Positions 26,162 to 35,890 of a stretch of 64,000 bases of DNA are shown here, one piece after another. Within the stretch, counting starts at the first letter, position 1, and each line of letters begins with the position of its first letter. This DNA is from Bacteriovoracaceae bacterium UBA3083 (GTDB taxonomy: Bacteria > Bdellovibrionota > Bacteriovoracia > Bacteriovoracales > Bacteriovoracaceae), in assembly GCA_002366565.1 (NCBI GenBank), contig DFBJ01000007.1, positions 62,001 through 126,000 of the forward strand. Reading direction: 5' to 3'. The position numbers were made by a program, and so were the translations under genes. Below the pieces are notes generated by a model. The model made no database searches and was not told where the DNA came from. It was given only the letters and a program-made list of their open reading frames with translations.

Positions 26162-28195
26162 TTAAAAATCCTTGAGTTGAATACCTGTATAGAAGTAGCG
26201 GCCTAGTGTTGGCCTATCATCGTTTATAGCTACAACTGTATCTATTGTTGGTTCTTTTACTGAGTTAAATAGATTATTGATTCCAAAGTATAGATTGATA
26301 CTCTTAGTATATTGGTAGTTTAATTTTGTATCAAAAGAAGAATAGCCCTGTGACACCTTTGTATTCTCCTCATTAGTATATTTCTTACCAGTATATCTTA
26401 ATGAGTTAATAATACTAAGTGAGTCTATAGGTGAGAGTGTGTGCTTTACTTTCCAAGAGTACAAAGGCCTATTTAAAAGTTGTAGACTAGTTGTTCTGTT
26501 AATCGTCTCTGTATAAGAGTAGTTTACATTTAGTTTATTCCAACTATTTGGCGCATAGGTACTGCCGATCTCAACACCTCTTGAGTCTACCTCATTGAAG
26601 TTTTTGTATGAGAAGACCTTTGTACTTGTTGTACTTGCTAACTCGGTAGTCTCAATTAAATTAGATATCTTATTATAAAAAAGATTTCCATGAATTGAGT
26701 GCTGTTTATTAAAGTCAAACTTGTTTCCTAGTTGAACACTCACTGATGTTTCAGGGTCTAAGTTGTCATTACCTTGAACAATGTAATTGGCCACTGAAGA
26801 GTGATCTAATGTGAAGAATCTCTCTTTAATTGATGGAGACCTATGACCTGTACCAAGAGTTAACCAAGTCTTTGATTCAATATTGTCTGATAAATCTTTG
26901 AAGTAACTAAAGCTAATTTTTGGTGAAAGATTATACCCATAGTTGCTGTCATATTGAATTCTTGCACCTGGAGAAATTTCATAATTATCTTTAAAGTAAT
27001 TATCTTGAATGTAACCCTGTAGTGACCATATTTTCTTGTGATCAATATCACTATGATCAACAATAATACTCTCTGTTTGCTGAGTTCTTGTCTTTTGATC
27101 AACTCGATCTTCTTTATAGAGAAGTCCTGACGTTAAAGCATGGTTCTCAAAAGCAATTTGATCATAAACAGCTTCAACTCTGTAAGATTCATAGTTTGTG
27201 ACCTTATGTGTTTCTTGAAATGTAGTCTTTGGATTATCACTTAAGTTAAGATCGTCTCTAATGAGTTCAGCATTAACATATGTCTTTAGTGATGAGTTTC
27301 CATTTTTAAGTACATTTTGAACCTTAAGGTTATGAGTAGTTGTTCTTGTTTCATTATTTATTTCACCAAAAGTACTGGATCCAAATGGCTTAGATGATGT
27401 TGATTTAACATAGTCGTTAAAATAGATATAATTAAGTGAAAGTGTATTAGCTCCCAGCTTTTTATCTAAGTACAGTGACCCGTTAATTTTTGAGTACTTT
27501 GGGCCATCTTTAGCATATGTACTTTTATCTAGATCAAATTCACTTTGATTTCTATATGAAGCTGTTAATTTATGTCCAAAACCATTAATTCTATTACTAT
27601 ATAAGGCCTTGGCGTTTAGTTGCTTCAGTTCATTAGACTCTTGATCTGTTCCAGAGCTAAGCTCAAGGAAGTGTTTCTTTTTATTATTAGGCTTCTTAGT
27701 AACAATATTTATAACTCCACCAATTGCCTGGCTTCCATATAGAGCTGATGCACCACCCTTAATCACTTCAATTTTTTCTATATTTTCTGTTGATACTTGA
27801 GTTAAATCAAAGCCAAATGAAGAGTTTTGAGATACTGGTGTCCCATCAATCATAACCAGGACACTATTTTTACCAAAGCCTTGAATAAGGGCGGTCTTTG
27901 CACCACTTCTTCTATCTACAGATATTTCCGAAACTCCAGCTATATCTGAAATTGACTCTGAGAGATCATTGTAGTGAGAATTCTCTATTTCCTCTGAGCT
28001 CAATACTTCTGTCTTAACTGCTGAATCAATAAGCCCTGATTTAGTATTTAGGCCTCCGTAAATATAAACAGTGTCGTCATCTAGCGAGCTAGAAGAAACA
28101 GTAGTCTGAGCAAAGCTATTACTGAGTAGTAGAAAGGCTACAAAAGTGTATATTTTTCTTTGAATATGATATCTATTTGAACATTTGTTTGACAT
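26162..28195 (-). CDS. TonB-dependent outer-membrane receptor (probable heme/iron uptake)
   Basis: A signal peptide is followed by the plug domain (LSSEEIENSHYNDLSESISDIAG split across two family motifs, ALIQGFGKNSVLVMIDGTPV, IEKIEVIKGGASALYGSQAIGGVINIVTKK), then a beta barrel ending in LGRYFYTGIQLKDF with a terminal aromatic. NDNLDPETSVSVQLG and SPSIKERF are typical of the BtuB/HmuR group. At 677 residues the length is normal. The adjacent HmuY-like lipoprotein suggests heme as substrate. An inverted repeat in the upstream divergent region may be a Fur-like operator. Confidence 0.88.
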   Translation of the reverse strand: MSNKCSNRYHIQRKIYTFVAFLLLSNSFAQTTVSSSSLDDDTVYIYGGLNTKSGLIDSAVKTEVLSSEEIENSHYNDLSESISDIAGVSEISVDRRSGAKTALIQGFGKNSVLVMIDGTPVSQNSSFGFDLTQVSTENIEKIEVIKGGASALYGSQAIGGVINIVTKKPNNKKKHFLELSSGTDQESNELKQLNAKALYSNRINGFGHKLTASYRNQSEFDLDKSTYAKDGPKYSKINGSLYLDKKLGANTLSLNYIYFNDYVKSTSSKPFGSSTFGEINNETRTTTHNLKVQNVLKNGNSSLKTYVNAELIRDDLNLSDNPKTTFQETHKVTNYESYRVEAVYDQIAFENHALTSGLLYKEDRVDQKTRTQQTESIIVDHSDIDHKKIWSLQGYIQDNYFKDNYEISPGARIQYDSNYGYNLSPKISFSYFKDLSDNIESKTWLTLGTGHRSPSIKERFFTLDHSSVANYIVQGNDNLDPETSVSVQLGNKFDFNKQHSIHGNLFYNKISNLIETTELASTTSTKVFSYKNFNEVDSRGVEIGSTYAPNSWNKLNVNYSYTETINRTTSLQLLNRPLYSWKVKHTLSPIDSLSIINSLRYTGKKYTNEENTKVSQGYSSFDTKLNYQYTKSINLYFGINNLFNSVKEPTIDTVVAINDDRPTLGRYFYTGIQLKDF

Positions 28196-28230
28196 GTGAA
28201 ACTATTAGCACTTATTAACGCAAACGTAAA

Positions 28231-28250
28231 TTATCATGAAAAAATGATAA
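28231..28250. promoter_or_regulatory. inverted repeat in divergent promoter region; possible iron-regulator operator
   Basis: TTATCAT at 28231-28237 and ATGATAA at 28244-28250 with a 6-base A-rich spacer lie about 40 bases upstream of the TonB receptor ATG. The half sites resemble the ATTATC/GATAAT elements of Fur boxes. Function is inferred. Confidence 0.45.
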
Positions 28251-28260
28251 GTATTAATGG

Positions 28261-28695
28261 ATGTTTAAGATGAATATATTACTAGCATTTCTTGTAACTT
28301 TTTCGATGCATACTGTTTTTGCTGAAGACCTGATTGAAGCAACACCATTTACCAAAATCAAGTTTGGTTGGATGCTTGGAAAAGGGGATTATATTGAAGT
28401 TGAAAACCCTGACTATTTTGATGAAGGTAAGAGACATTTTCTAATAGAAGTTGAAGGGAAGGACTACAAAGATATAATCAAAGAGACTAAGGCCATTTAT
28501 GGGTCTAATTATAAATGTATGATTGCTGAGCACTTTACTGAAGCGATGAATGCCATTGGAGTAAAGGTAACGGATAAAGTCGATTTAAAATTATATTTAT
28601 TCAGCTGGGGACATAAGCTTATTGATATAGAAGATGTTCCTTCTACTGAAGATAATATTTATGAAATTCAATATAATACAAAATATTGCGAATAG
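28261..28695 (+). CDS. small secreted protein of unknown function
   Basis: Not recognised. A 144-residue protein with a signal peptide (MNILLAFLVTFSMHTVFA if the second ATG, at 28270, is used). The mature part has two cysteines (near residues 80 and 143). It is divergent from the TonB receptor and shares the operator-like region with it, so co-regulation with heme uptake is possible. Its stop nearly touches the convergent gene on the right. Confidence 0.55.
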   Translation: MFKMNILLAFLVTFSMHTVFAEDLIEATPFTKIKFGWMLGKGDYIEVENPDYFDEGKRHFLIEVEGKDYKDIIKETKAIYGSNYKCMIAEHFTEAMNAIGVKVTDKVDLKLYLFSWGHKLIDIEDVPSTEDNIYEIQYNTKYCE

Positions 28696-28696
28696 A

Positions 28697-29842
28697 TTAC
28701 TTTTTAATTGAAGAGTATTGCATTTTTAGTGGCTGACTAATCCATCTCTTTGACTTTGATGAACTATAAAGTTCTTCGCAGTGAAGAGTTGGATTTCCTC
28801 TAGGATAGCTTCCTACACCTTTTAGAAAATTTACGCATGTTTTAGCATAGAAGTCGATATACTCTGGAAAGTTATCAGCAAATAACTGAATAACAGCACT
28901 TCTTTTTATAGTATCAATATTAGAAAATACTTCTCCAGGTAGTGGATCTAGGCTTTTAAGTACCTTCAATACATTCATTCTTCTAGTATAGTTTTCTCCC
29001 ACTTTTTCTATGAGTGACCAAGCAAGGTTGAAGGTGTCACCCTTTATTGGATTAGTGAGAATATAGAAGGCGAGGAAAGAATCTTTTTCGACTTGTGTGA
29101 GTGAGTCCTTGCTGGATAAGGCCTTGAATGCAAAATTTCTTAGAGTGAAACTCTTAGAAAAAAGTAATTCTTTCAAATCTATAAGTATTGATTCCCAACA
29201 AGATTCTCCTAAATTGTCCTCAATGAACTTTTTAACAAACTTAGGATCTTCAACACTTGATAAGTTCTTTCTTAAGTGAGTTAAGATTGATTTCTTTACA
29301 GGAGCTTTTGGGCAGTAGAATTCTTGAGAGTTACTCTTTGTGACTTTTTGGTAAAAGCTCCAGAAATCCCTATCTGCAGTAAACGTTCTCAGAACATTTA
29401 CAAGAGACATGGCGAGATCTGGGTTTTGATTACTTGCATTCCAGAAGTTTAATAGATCATTCTTGCAGCTAGATTTATTAGCTCTTTTTTGAAAACAATT
29501 TTCTAAGTAAAATTGAGCAAAACGGTTTCTTTTGATTTGGAAAAACTCATCTTCAAGAAGTTCAGGCCAGAGGGCCGCTTTTTCGATTAACTTGAATGAT
29601 TTTTGATTGAATATTCTCTTGTTTAAAAGAAAGTCTAGCTGACCAACCGCCATCGTTTGCAACATTTCTTTCCAATGCTTATCCCTTTTAGAAGGACGAA
29701 TATCATGGGCGTGAAGAAGGAATTCTGTATAGTTTTTGTTTATCTGAAGTTGCTCTAGGTCTTGAATGGTATATTTATCCGCACCACTTATGTAGAGTGA
29801 GTTAAAGGATAGAGCAATTAATAAGATTAACTTCTTGATCAT
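28697..29842 (-). CDS. secreted helical protein of unknown function
   Basis: Not recognised. A signal peptide (MIKKLILLIALSFNSLYISG) is followed by about 360 residues that look all-helical, with repeated Leu/Phe-rich helices that could be HEAT- or TPR-like. Several scattered cysteines (FQKRANKSSCKN, EFYCPKA, GESCWES, LHCEEL) could form disulfides in the periplasm. It ends 1 base after the convergent secreted-protein gene. Confidence 0.6.
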   Translation of the reverse strand: MIKKLILLIALSFNSLYISGADKYTIQDLEQLQINKNYTEFLLHAHDIRPSKRDKHWKEMLQTMAVGQLDFLLNKRIFNQKSFKLIEKAALWPELLEDEFFQIKRNRFAQFYLENCFQKRANKSSCKNDLLNFWNASNQNPDLAMSLVNVLRTFTADRDFWSFYQKVTKSNSQEFYCPKAPVKKSILTHLRKNLSSVEDPKFVKKFIEDNLGESCWESILIDLKELLFSKSFTLRNFAFKALSSKDSLTQVEKDSFLAFYILTNPIKGDTFNLAWSLIEKVGENYTRRMNVLKVLKSLDPLPGEVFSNIDTIKRSAVIQLFADNFPEYIDFYAKTCVNFLKGVGSYPRGNPTLHCEELYSSSKSKRWISQPLKMQYSSIKK

Positions 29843-29878
29843 ACCTAATTGTAGTCAGGTGGATGTATTGAGTCAATT

Positions 29879-30244
29879 TTAGCTATTGATTTCAGTTAAT
29901 AATTTTTCTAACTCTATTTTCTTGTATGGTTTTTTTAGATAATAGAAATTTGGATCACTTTTTATTAGTGATTCAATTTCATCAAAGGCCGTTCCACTAG
30001 TTAGTATACATGGGATATCTTTATTGAATTCTCTAACTTTGCTTATAAGGCTCAGTCCAGATAGTTCAGGCATAGTATGGTCAGTGATGATCATTTTATA
30101 ATCTGAAGTTGCATTCTCAACTGACTCAAGTGCAAGTATAGGGTTTGAGAAAAGCTCAACATCGTGACCCATATCTTCTACAAAGTCTCCAAGCAGATCT
30201 AGTAAACTAACTTCATCATCTAATAGTAAAATTTTGTTGTTCAT
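29879..30244 (-). CDS. single-domain response regulator (receiver only)
   Basis: CheY-like receiver without output domain. ILLLDDEVSLLD gives the acidic pocket, IITDHTMPELSG holds the phospho-acceptor Asp, and ILTSGT and YLKKPYKKIEL provide the conserved Thr/Ser and Lys. The ATG at 30244 lies 9 bases after AGAGG; a TTG at 30250 would be too close. No histidine kinase gene is adjacent, so the partner is unknown. It is divergent from putA. Confidence 0.88.
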   Translation of the reverse strand: MNNKILLLDDEVSLLDLLGDFVEDMGHDVELFSNPILALESVENATSDYKMIITDHTMPELSGLSLISKVREFNKDIPCILTSGTAFDEIESLIKSDPNFYYLKKPYKKIELEKLLTEINS

Positions 30245-30322
30245 AGTCAATATCCTCTATTTAACATTTTAATGGATATAGTGAAGGAAGGAAATAGGTA
30301 TTTTTGCCTGACTGCGTGCATT

Positions 30323-30350
30323 ACCTCTTTGTTTTTTTTGCAAAGGAGGT
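30323..30350. other. stem-loop with T-tract loop upstream of putA
   Basis: ACCTCTTTG at 30323-30331 pairs with CAAAGGAGGT at 30341-30350 (one bulged G) around a loop of eight T and one G. The right arm contains a consensus-like AAAGGAGGT far from any start codon. It could be a leader structure of putA or an element of the divergent gene; the role is unknown. Confidence 0.4.
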
Positions 30351-30411
30351 TAGTCTAGACTACTGAAATACTTAAAAAATTAGTTTAATTCCTTTTAATA
30401 ATAGGTGATAA

Positions 30412-33400
30412 ATGAACCATCAAAAAATAAATAATTTTAAAGAATATCTAGTTCCTGAACTCTACACTTTCCCACTATCTGATTGGAAGGTTATCTTCAA
30501 TTCTGATTATGAAAAGTCTTTGGTTGTTGATGGAAAGTTAGATTCAACAGTAAGTGAGATCTTAACACCATTTACAAAGTTGAAGTTTGGAGACTTTAGG
30601 CAACAACTGATATTAAAAAGTGCACCATACCTCGTTGGTTTCTTTTATGATGTAAAAGAAATTAGAATATATTCTCCAATGTTGAGCTATGAGTTCTTTG
30701 TAATTCCAGAAATAGAAAGAGTTGAAGATTCACGTATAGTTGAAGAATTTAAGAATCATACTGAAATGGTCGCTTCTCTATCATCTAGAGACTTTCCTTC
30801 AATTTATCAATTAACAACCGTTAAGTACGACTTACCTGATTTACTCAATAATGAAGAGATTGATGCAATAGAAGAGAAGTCATCTACCATTATTGATGAA
30901 CTCCTTATTCATTTAAATAAGTACACTCCCTCTCTCTTTGAGAGAGTGTCGGATTACGGACTAGGTCTGACAGCTCAATTTGCATTACTAAGAATACACT
31001 TACTAAAATTTTTAGCGATCCTTCCTTCTCTTGATCATGATGAGAACGGAACAGAGGTTAAAAGAATTTTACTTGAAGCACTTCGTAGGCTTCTTGAAGA
31101 CTCTATGAAGGCAAAAAGGCTTTCACTAAAAGGGCAGAATAAGGCACTTCCTAGAAGTTTATTTATTTGGGTGAATGTTGCTTTTTATATATGTAAGTTT
31201 TGTCCCGCGAAACTTCTTGCAACGACAGTAAGATTCAAAGTTCGTTTCATGGCAAAGAGATTTATCGCAGGTGAGACAATCGAAACTGCCGAAACTGCTC
31301 TTAGCACATTATCAAGTACAGGAAGAGATGTTACTTTAGATCAGCTAGGGGAGTTAGTTGTTTCTGAAAAAGAAGCCGATCACTATTGTAATGAAGTTAT
31401 AAAGTTAATAAAAGGATTCTCTCTTCATGTTAAGAAGGGAGAGACGAATAAAGCAGGTATTAATAGAGCTCACGTCTCTATAAAAGTTTCAGCACTTTGC
31501 TCAGACTTTAAGCCTTATGCTTTTGACTATACTTATGAGCATGTGGCTCCAAGGTTGAAGAAAATTTTACTTGCGGCAAAACAAGCAGATGTATTCATTA
31601 ACATCGATGCTGAACATTATGATTACCGTGATATTGTTTTCAAAGTTTATAGAAAAGTTTTATTAGATACAAAAGAACTACATGACTATAAAGCGACGGG
31701 GATAGTTCTTCAAGCCTACCTAAGAGATGCTTATAAGCACCTTTTAGAGATTGTAGAACTATCAAAAGAGCGTGGTATTATAATGCCTATTCGCCTTGTA
31801 AAAGGGGCTTACTGGGATGCTGAAACAGTAGAAGCTGATGCTCATTCTTTTGATGCTCCAGAGTTTTTAAATAAAGAAGAAACTGACCTACTGTTTAGAC
31901 AATTAATTATTAAGATATTTGATCATCATCCACATGTTCAGTTATGTCTTGCCTCTCATAATTTCTCAGATCATGCTTTTGCTGAGGCCTTAAGAAATGA
32001 GAAGTACCCAAGTATTCCTGTAATTGAACATCAATGTTTACATATGACGTATGAAGCTCTTTCAACAGCAATGGCAAAAATGAATTGGGTTGTCAGAAAC
32101 TACGTTCCAATCGGTGCTCTTATTGTTGGAATGGCATACCTTGTAAGAAGAATAATGGAAAATTCATCTCAAGTTGGTGTTCTTACAATAATGCGTTCTC
32201 ATAAAAAGAAACTTTCATTGGTAACTCCAAAAGAAATTCATAAGCAAAAAATTGCTGATGGTCATTTAGAAAGAGATAAAACTCAAACTCATTTACTTGG
32301 AGAATTTTCAAATATAACTCCAATCAGATCTTACCTAGATGATGAGAGAAAATGGACTGAAGACGAACTAGAGAAGTTTAAGAGTAAGTTAGGTCATTCA
32401 TATGAGAATAAGTTTTTAAAAGAGGGTGTGAGACAAGAGATTGCTTCTTCTTCTGACCCTGAGATTAAAGTAGGAGATATCTTATTTGCTAATGCTGAAG
32501 ATGCAAATAGGGCCGTTAAAGTATGTGATGAAAGTTACAATTCTGGAGAATGGGCCAATGCTGATTGGATTTATAGAGCTTCAACTCTTTTAAGAGCAGC
32601 TAACTTGATGCTTGCAAGACGTAATGAACTTGCTGCACTCATCGTCTATGAAGCTGGGAAATCTATTAATGAAGGCCTCGCTGATGTTGATGAAGCTGTT
32701 GATTTTTTAAATTTCTATGCAAGAGAAGAGTCTAGACTTAAATCTCTTAATGATAGAGTTGAGTCTAGAGGAGCTGTTGCAGTGATTTCTCCTTGGAACT
32801 TCCCATTGGCGATTCCATGTGGAATGGTCGTAAGTTCACTCGTTGTAGGAAACACTGTAATTCTAAAGTCAGCTGAACAAACACCTCTTATTTCACAAGA
32901 ATTAGTAGATATTCTTCACCTTGCAGGTGTTCCGGAAAATGTTTTAATTCACCTTCCTGGGCTAGGTGAAATTGTTGGTGAAGCACTAGTTACTAATGAG
33001 AGAATTTCAACAATTGTTTTCACTGGTTCAAAAAATGTAGGAACAATGATTGCGAGTAAAGCACATACTCGAATTTATGAAAATAAACTCACAAAGGCTT
33101 CATATCCAACTCGTGTCATAACAGAGATGGGTGGAAAGAATGCAATTATTGTTACCGCCAATGCTGAATTAGACGAGACCGTTGCAGGAATCCTTTATTC
33201 TTCTTTTGGACATGCTGGACAGAAGTGTTCTGCAGCTTCAAGAATCCTAGTTGATAATAGAGTTAAGGATAGATTAATTGAAAGACTAACTGAAGCTTGT
33301 TGCGATATTGAAGTTGGAGAAGCTTTCAATTTTAAGACAACAATTAATCCAGTTATCACTTACGAAGATAAGCAAAGATTAATTTCTCAAGTTGCTGAGG

Positions 33401-34575
33401 CAACTAAAGAGGCAAATGAGTTTGGTGGCAAGGTACATGTCAATAGAAGTGCTGAAGAGTTACCAGGGTATTGTGTCGGTCCAACTTTAATTGAACTTCC
33501 TGCTTCTAGAGCACTAAATCCTGAGAGTTTTGCAATGAGAGAGCTCTTTGGGCCAGTAGTGCACGTTATTGGATTTAATCACCTTGATCACGCTCTTAAA
33601 ATTTATAATGGAACAGACTACGCTCTCACTGGTGGTGTATTTAGCCAGTCTCAGGATGATATTGATTACCTAACTGCTCGTATGGAGTCAGGAAATATAT
33701 ATGTAAACAGAAGTATCACTGGAGCTCGTGTAGCAATTGAGCCATTTGGTGGTTTCAAACTTTCAGGAACAGGTCCTAATGCAGGAAGTAGATCTTATTT
33801 AAGTTACCTCCATAGAAATCCTCTGAGAGATTACTCTTCTAATGAATCGAGAATTGAAATTGGAAGTGAGTATGAATTTGATTCATCTAGACCAAGTGGT
33901 CTTAGTGGTGATGGACGTGTTCAAAGAATGGATAAAGTTGTCTCTCATGTTGTTAGACATTTTGAACATTTATTCAAAGGAATAAGATCTGAAGAGAAGC
34001 AAACATTGAACACATTTCATAAGTGGCTAAATGTTAACTATGAAAGTTTTTTAAATCGTGAACACTGGAATAGAATGATCCCAGGACAACTAAGCTTCTG
34101 TGATTATACCCAAGGTTCACATAGAGCTGTTATTGTTGCTTATAAGACTCAACCAGATTTTGAAATTGTTTTTGAGACAATTGTTGCTATAACTTCAGGC
34201 TGTGGAATTACAGTGAATTGTCGAAATAATGCATCTTACGACTGGTGGATGGGATTTAGAGATATTCTAGTAGAATATGGTATCTCTAAAGAAAACTTTG
34301 ATGTCTTCTTTGTTACTGAGGAATTATTAAGGAAGTCTTTAAGTGATATCCAGTTAAAGCATATTTTAATCGATGGAACAATTGATGATGTTGAGCGTGT
34401 TATTAAGTGGAGTTATGAAAACTACAAAGAACACAAGCATATGAGAAACGTTATAACTAAGTACGATATGTCAGATATAAATGACTTCAAAAGAATGTGT
34501 CGTCAGTATGTAAATATTAGATCGTTCGCTGTAAATACTATGAGGCATGGCGCTCCAATGGATGTTGTACTGTGA
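30412..34575 (+). CDS. putA: bifunctional proline dehydrogenase / P5C dehydrogenase (PutA)
   Basis: Oxidises proline to glutamate in two steps. The FAD-dependent proline dehydrogenase barrel lies at about residues 330-620 (VSIKVSALCSDF, VLQAYLRDA, MPIRLVKGAYWDAE, YVPIGALI, RIMENSSQVG). The NAD-dependent aldehyde dehydrogenase domain lies at about 680-1150 (VISPWNFPLAIP, VFTGSKNVG, VITEMGGKNAIIV, SSFGHAGQKCSAAS with the catalytic Cys, ELFGPVV). About 200 residues of C-terminal domain follow. At 1387 residues it is a long PutA; no ribbon-helix-helix DNA-binding segment is evident at the N-terminus. It overlaps proC by 4 bases. Confidence 0.95.
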   Translation: MNHQKINNFKEYLVPELYTFPLSDWKVIFNSDYEKSLVVDGKLDSTVSEILTPFTKLKFGDFRQQLILKSAPYLVGFFYDVKEIRIYSPMLSYEFFVIPEIERVEDSRIVEEFKNHTEMVASLSSRDFPSIYQLTTVKYDLPDLLNNEEIDAIEEKSSTIIDELLIHLNKYTPSLFERVSDYGLGLTAQFALLRIHLLKFLAILPSLDHDENGTEVKRILLEALRRLLEDSMKAKRLSLKGQNKALPRSLFIWVNVAFYICKFCPAKLLATTVRFKVRFMAKRFIAGETIETAETALSTLSSTGRDVTLDQLGELVVSEKEADHYCNEVIKLIKGFSLHVKKGETNKAGINRAHVSIKVSALCSDFKPYAFDYTYEHVAPRLKKILLAAKQADVFINIDAEHYDYRDIVFKVYRKVLLDTKELHDYKATGIVLQAYLRDAYKHLLEIVELSKERGIIMPIRLVKGAYWDAETVEADAHSFDAPEFLNKEETDLLFRQLIIKIFDHHPHVQLCLASHNFSDHAFAEALRNEKYPSIPVIEHQCLHMTYEALSTAMAKMNWVVRNYVPIGALIVGMAYLVRRIMENSSQVGVLTIMRSHKKKLSLVTPKEIHKQKIADGHLERDKTQTHLLGEFSNITPIRSYLDDERKWTEDELEKFKSKLGHSYENKFLKEGVRQEIASSSDPEIKVGDILFANAEDANRAVKVCDESYNSGEWANADWIYRASTLLRAANLMLARRNELAALIVYEAGKSINEGLADVDEAVDFLNFYAREESRLKSLNDRVESRGAVAVISPWNFPLAIPCGMVVSSLVVGNTVILKSAEQTPLISQELVDILHLAGVPENVLIHLPGLGEIVGEALVTNERISTIVFTGSKNVGTMIASKAHTRIYENKLTKASYPTRVITEMGGKNAIIVTANAELDETVAGILYSSFGHAGQKCSAASRILVDNRVKDRLIERLTEACCDIEVGEAFNFKTTINPVITYEDKQRLISQVAEATKEANEFGGKVHVNRSAEELPGYCVGPTLIELPASRALNPESFAMRELFGPVVHVIGFNHLDHALKIYNGTDYALTGGVFSQSQDDIDYLTARMESGNIYVNRSITGARVAIEPFGGFKLSGTGPNAGSRSYLSYLHRNPLRDYSSNESRIEIGSEYEFDSSRPSGLSGDGRVQRMDKVVSHVVRHFEHLFKGIRSEEKQTLNTFHKWLNVNYESFLNREHWNRMIPGQLSFCDYTQGSHRAVIVAYKTQPDFEIVFETIVAITSGCGITVNCRNNASYDWWMGFRDILVEYGISKENFDVFFVTEELLRKSLSDIQLKHILIDGTIDDVERVIKWSYENYKEHKHMRNVITKYDMSDINDFKRMCRQYVNIRSFAVNTMRHGAPMDVVL

Positions 34576-35366
34576 AGAGTCTTTTAAGCTTTGGCTGTGG
34601 AAATATGGCCCAGGCAATAATTGAGGGGATGTATAAAGAAAAGTCCCCTTTAGATTATTTTCTATATACTCCCTCAAACACTAAGGCCGTTAGTCTTGCA
34701 AGAGCTGTTCATGGTACTCATGTAGATAATTTGAGTACTCTTCCAAGTTGTGACTTTTATATGCTTTCATGTAAGCCTCAGCAGTTAGGAGATCTAGCTC
34801 AGAAAATTAAAGGGAAACTAAACCCAAACGCTGTTGTTATTTCTATCCTCGCCGGAACTACAACTGAAACTATCAAAAAAGAATTATCTATTGATAAAGT
34901 TCTAAGAGTAATGCCTAATACTCCTTCTCTCGTTGGAGCGGGGGTAAATGCTTTCTACTTTAGTGATGAGGTTCTAAGAGAGGAGAGAGACTTTCTGACT
35001 AAGTTATTTGAAAGTTTCTCCAAGGTTTTTACCTTTGATAAAGAAAGCGAAATAGACGTTATCACGGGCTTTAGTGGTTCAGGTCCTGCCTACATTTTTG
35101 AATTCTCTAGAGTTTTAATTGAGAAGATGATTTCAATGGGAATAGATAGAGAAGTCGCAACTGAGATGATCAAATGGACTTTCTATGGATCAAGTAAACT
35201 TCAATTAGAGAGTTCTGACACTAGTGAAGAGTTAAGAAATAAAGTAACAAGCAAGAAAGGTGTTACATTTGAGGCCCTCGAAGTATTCAAAAACTCTAAT
35301 TTCGAGAAAATGGTAGATACTGCCTTAGATGCCGCTTATAATAGGTCTGTAGAGTTATCTAAATAA
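34572..35366 (+). CDS. proC: pyrroline-5-carboxylate reductase
   Basis: Makes proline from P5C with NAD(P)H. The N-terminal Rossmann start is SFGCGNMAQAIIEGM, followed by MLSCKPQQL, VISILAGTT, RVMPNTPSLVGAG and the C-terminal DVITGFSGSGPAYIFEF and the KGVTFEALEVF segment, all ProC signatures. The start is GTG within GTGA, shared with the putA stop, with no ribosome binding site of its own, so its translation is coupled to putA. 264 residues is normal. Placing the biosynthetic enzyme directly behind the catabolic one is unusual. Confidence 0.92.
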   Translation: MKSLLSFGCGNMAQAIIEGMYKEKSPLDYFLYTPSNTKAVSLARAVHGTHVDNLSTLPSCDFYMLSCKPQQLGDLAQKIKGKLNPNAVVISILAGTTTETIKKELSIDKVLRVMPNTPSLVGAGVNAFYFSDEVLREERDFLTKLFESFSKVFTFDKESEIDVITGFSGSGPAYIFEFSRVLIEKMISMGIDREVATEMIKWTFYGSSKLQLESSDTSEELRNKVTSKKGVTFEALEVFKNSNFEKMVDTALDAAYNRSVELSK

Positions 35367-35386
35367 TTAAACTTATAGGTTGTAAT

Positions 35387-35890
35387 ATGAGTACATTAAC
35401 TAAAAATATTTTAAATAGAATCCCTTCTCAGTACCGTGATACGGCGATGATCCGCATCTTTGGTCTTATGAAAATTCCTCTTCTATTTTGGATTAGGCCA
35501 TCAGTTATCGAGATGAATGATAAGAGATGTGTTGTAAAAATACCTCTTTCTAGACGAACTAAGAATCATTTGAATTCAATGTATTTTGGAGTTCTTGCCG
35601 CTGGGGCAGACTGTGCCGGTGGTCTTGCAGCAATGAAACAAATTGAGAATTCAGGAAAGAAAGTATCTCTTGCATTCAAAGAGTTTGAAGCTAAGTTTTT
35701 TAAAAGAGCAGAGGGCGATACTCATTTCATTTGTGACCAGGGTGAAGAAATTAGTGCTTTCGTTGAAAAGGTTATCGCAAGTGATGAAAGACATCATATG
35801 CCAGTTAAGATAATCGCTAAGTGCCCTGATAAGTTAGGGGATGAAGTCGTTGCAGAGTTTTCTCTATTGCTCTCACTAAAGAGGAAGTAG
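35387..35890 (+). CDS. DUF4442 / PaaI-like hotdog-fold protein
   Basis: A 167-residue hotdog-fold protein, probably a thioesterase-like enzyme of unknown acyl substrate. NHLNSMYFGVLAAGADCAGGLAAM matches the N.hgs.h.g.l..l.e...g pattern of DUF4442, and KEFEAKFFKRAEGD follows in the right order. It lies 20 bases after proC and is probably the third gene of that operon. Confidence 0.72.
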   Translation: MSTLTKNILNRIPSQYRDTAMIRIFGLMKIPLLFWIRPSVIEMNDKRCVVKIPLSRRTKNHLNSMYFGVLAAGADCAGGLAAMKQIENSGKKVSLAFKEFEAKFFKRAEGDTHFICDQGEEISAFVEKVIASDERHHMPVKIIAKCPDKLGDEVVAEFSLLLSLKRK

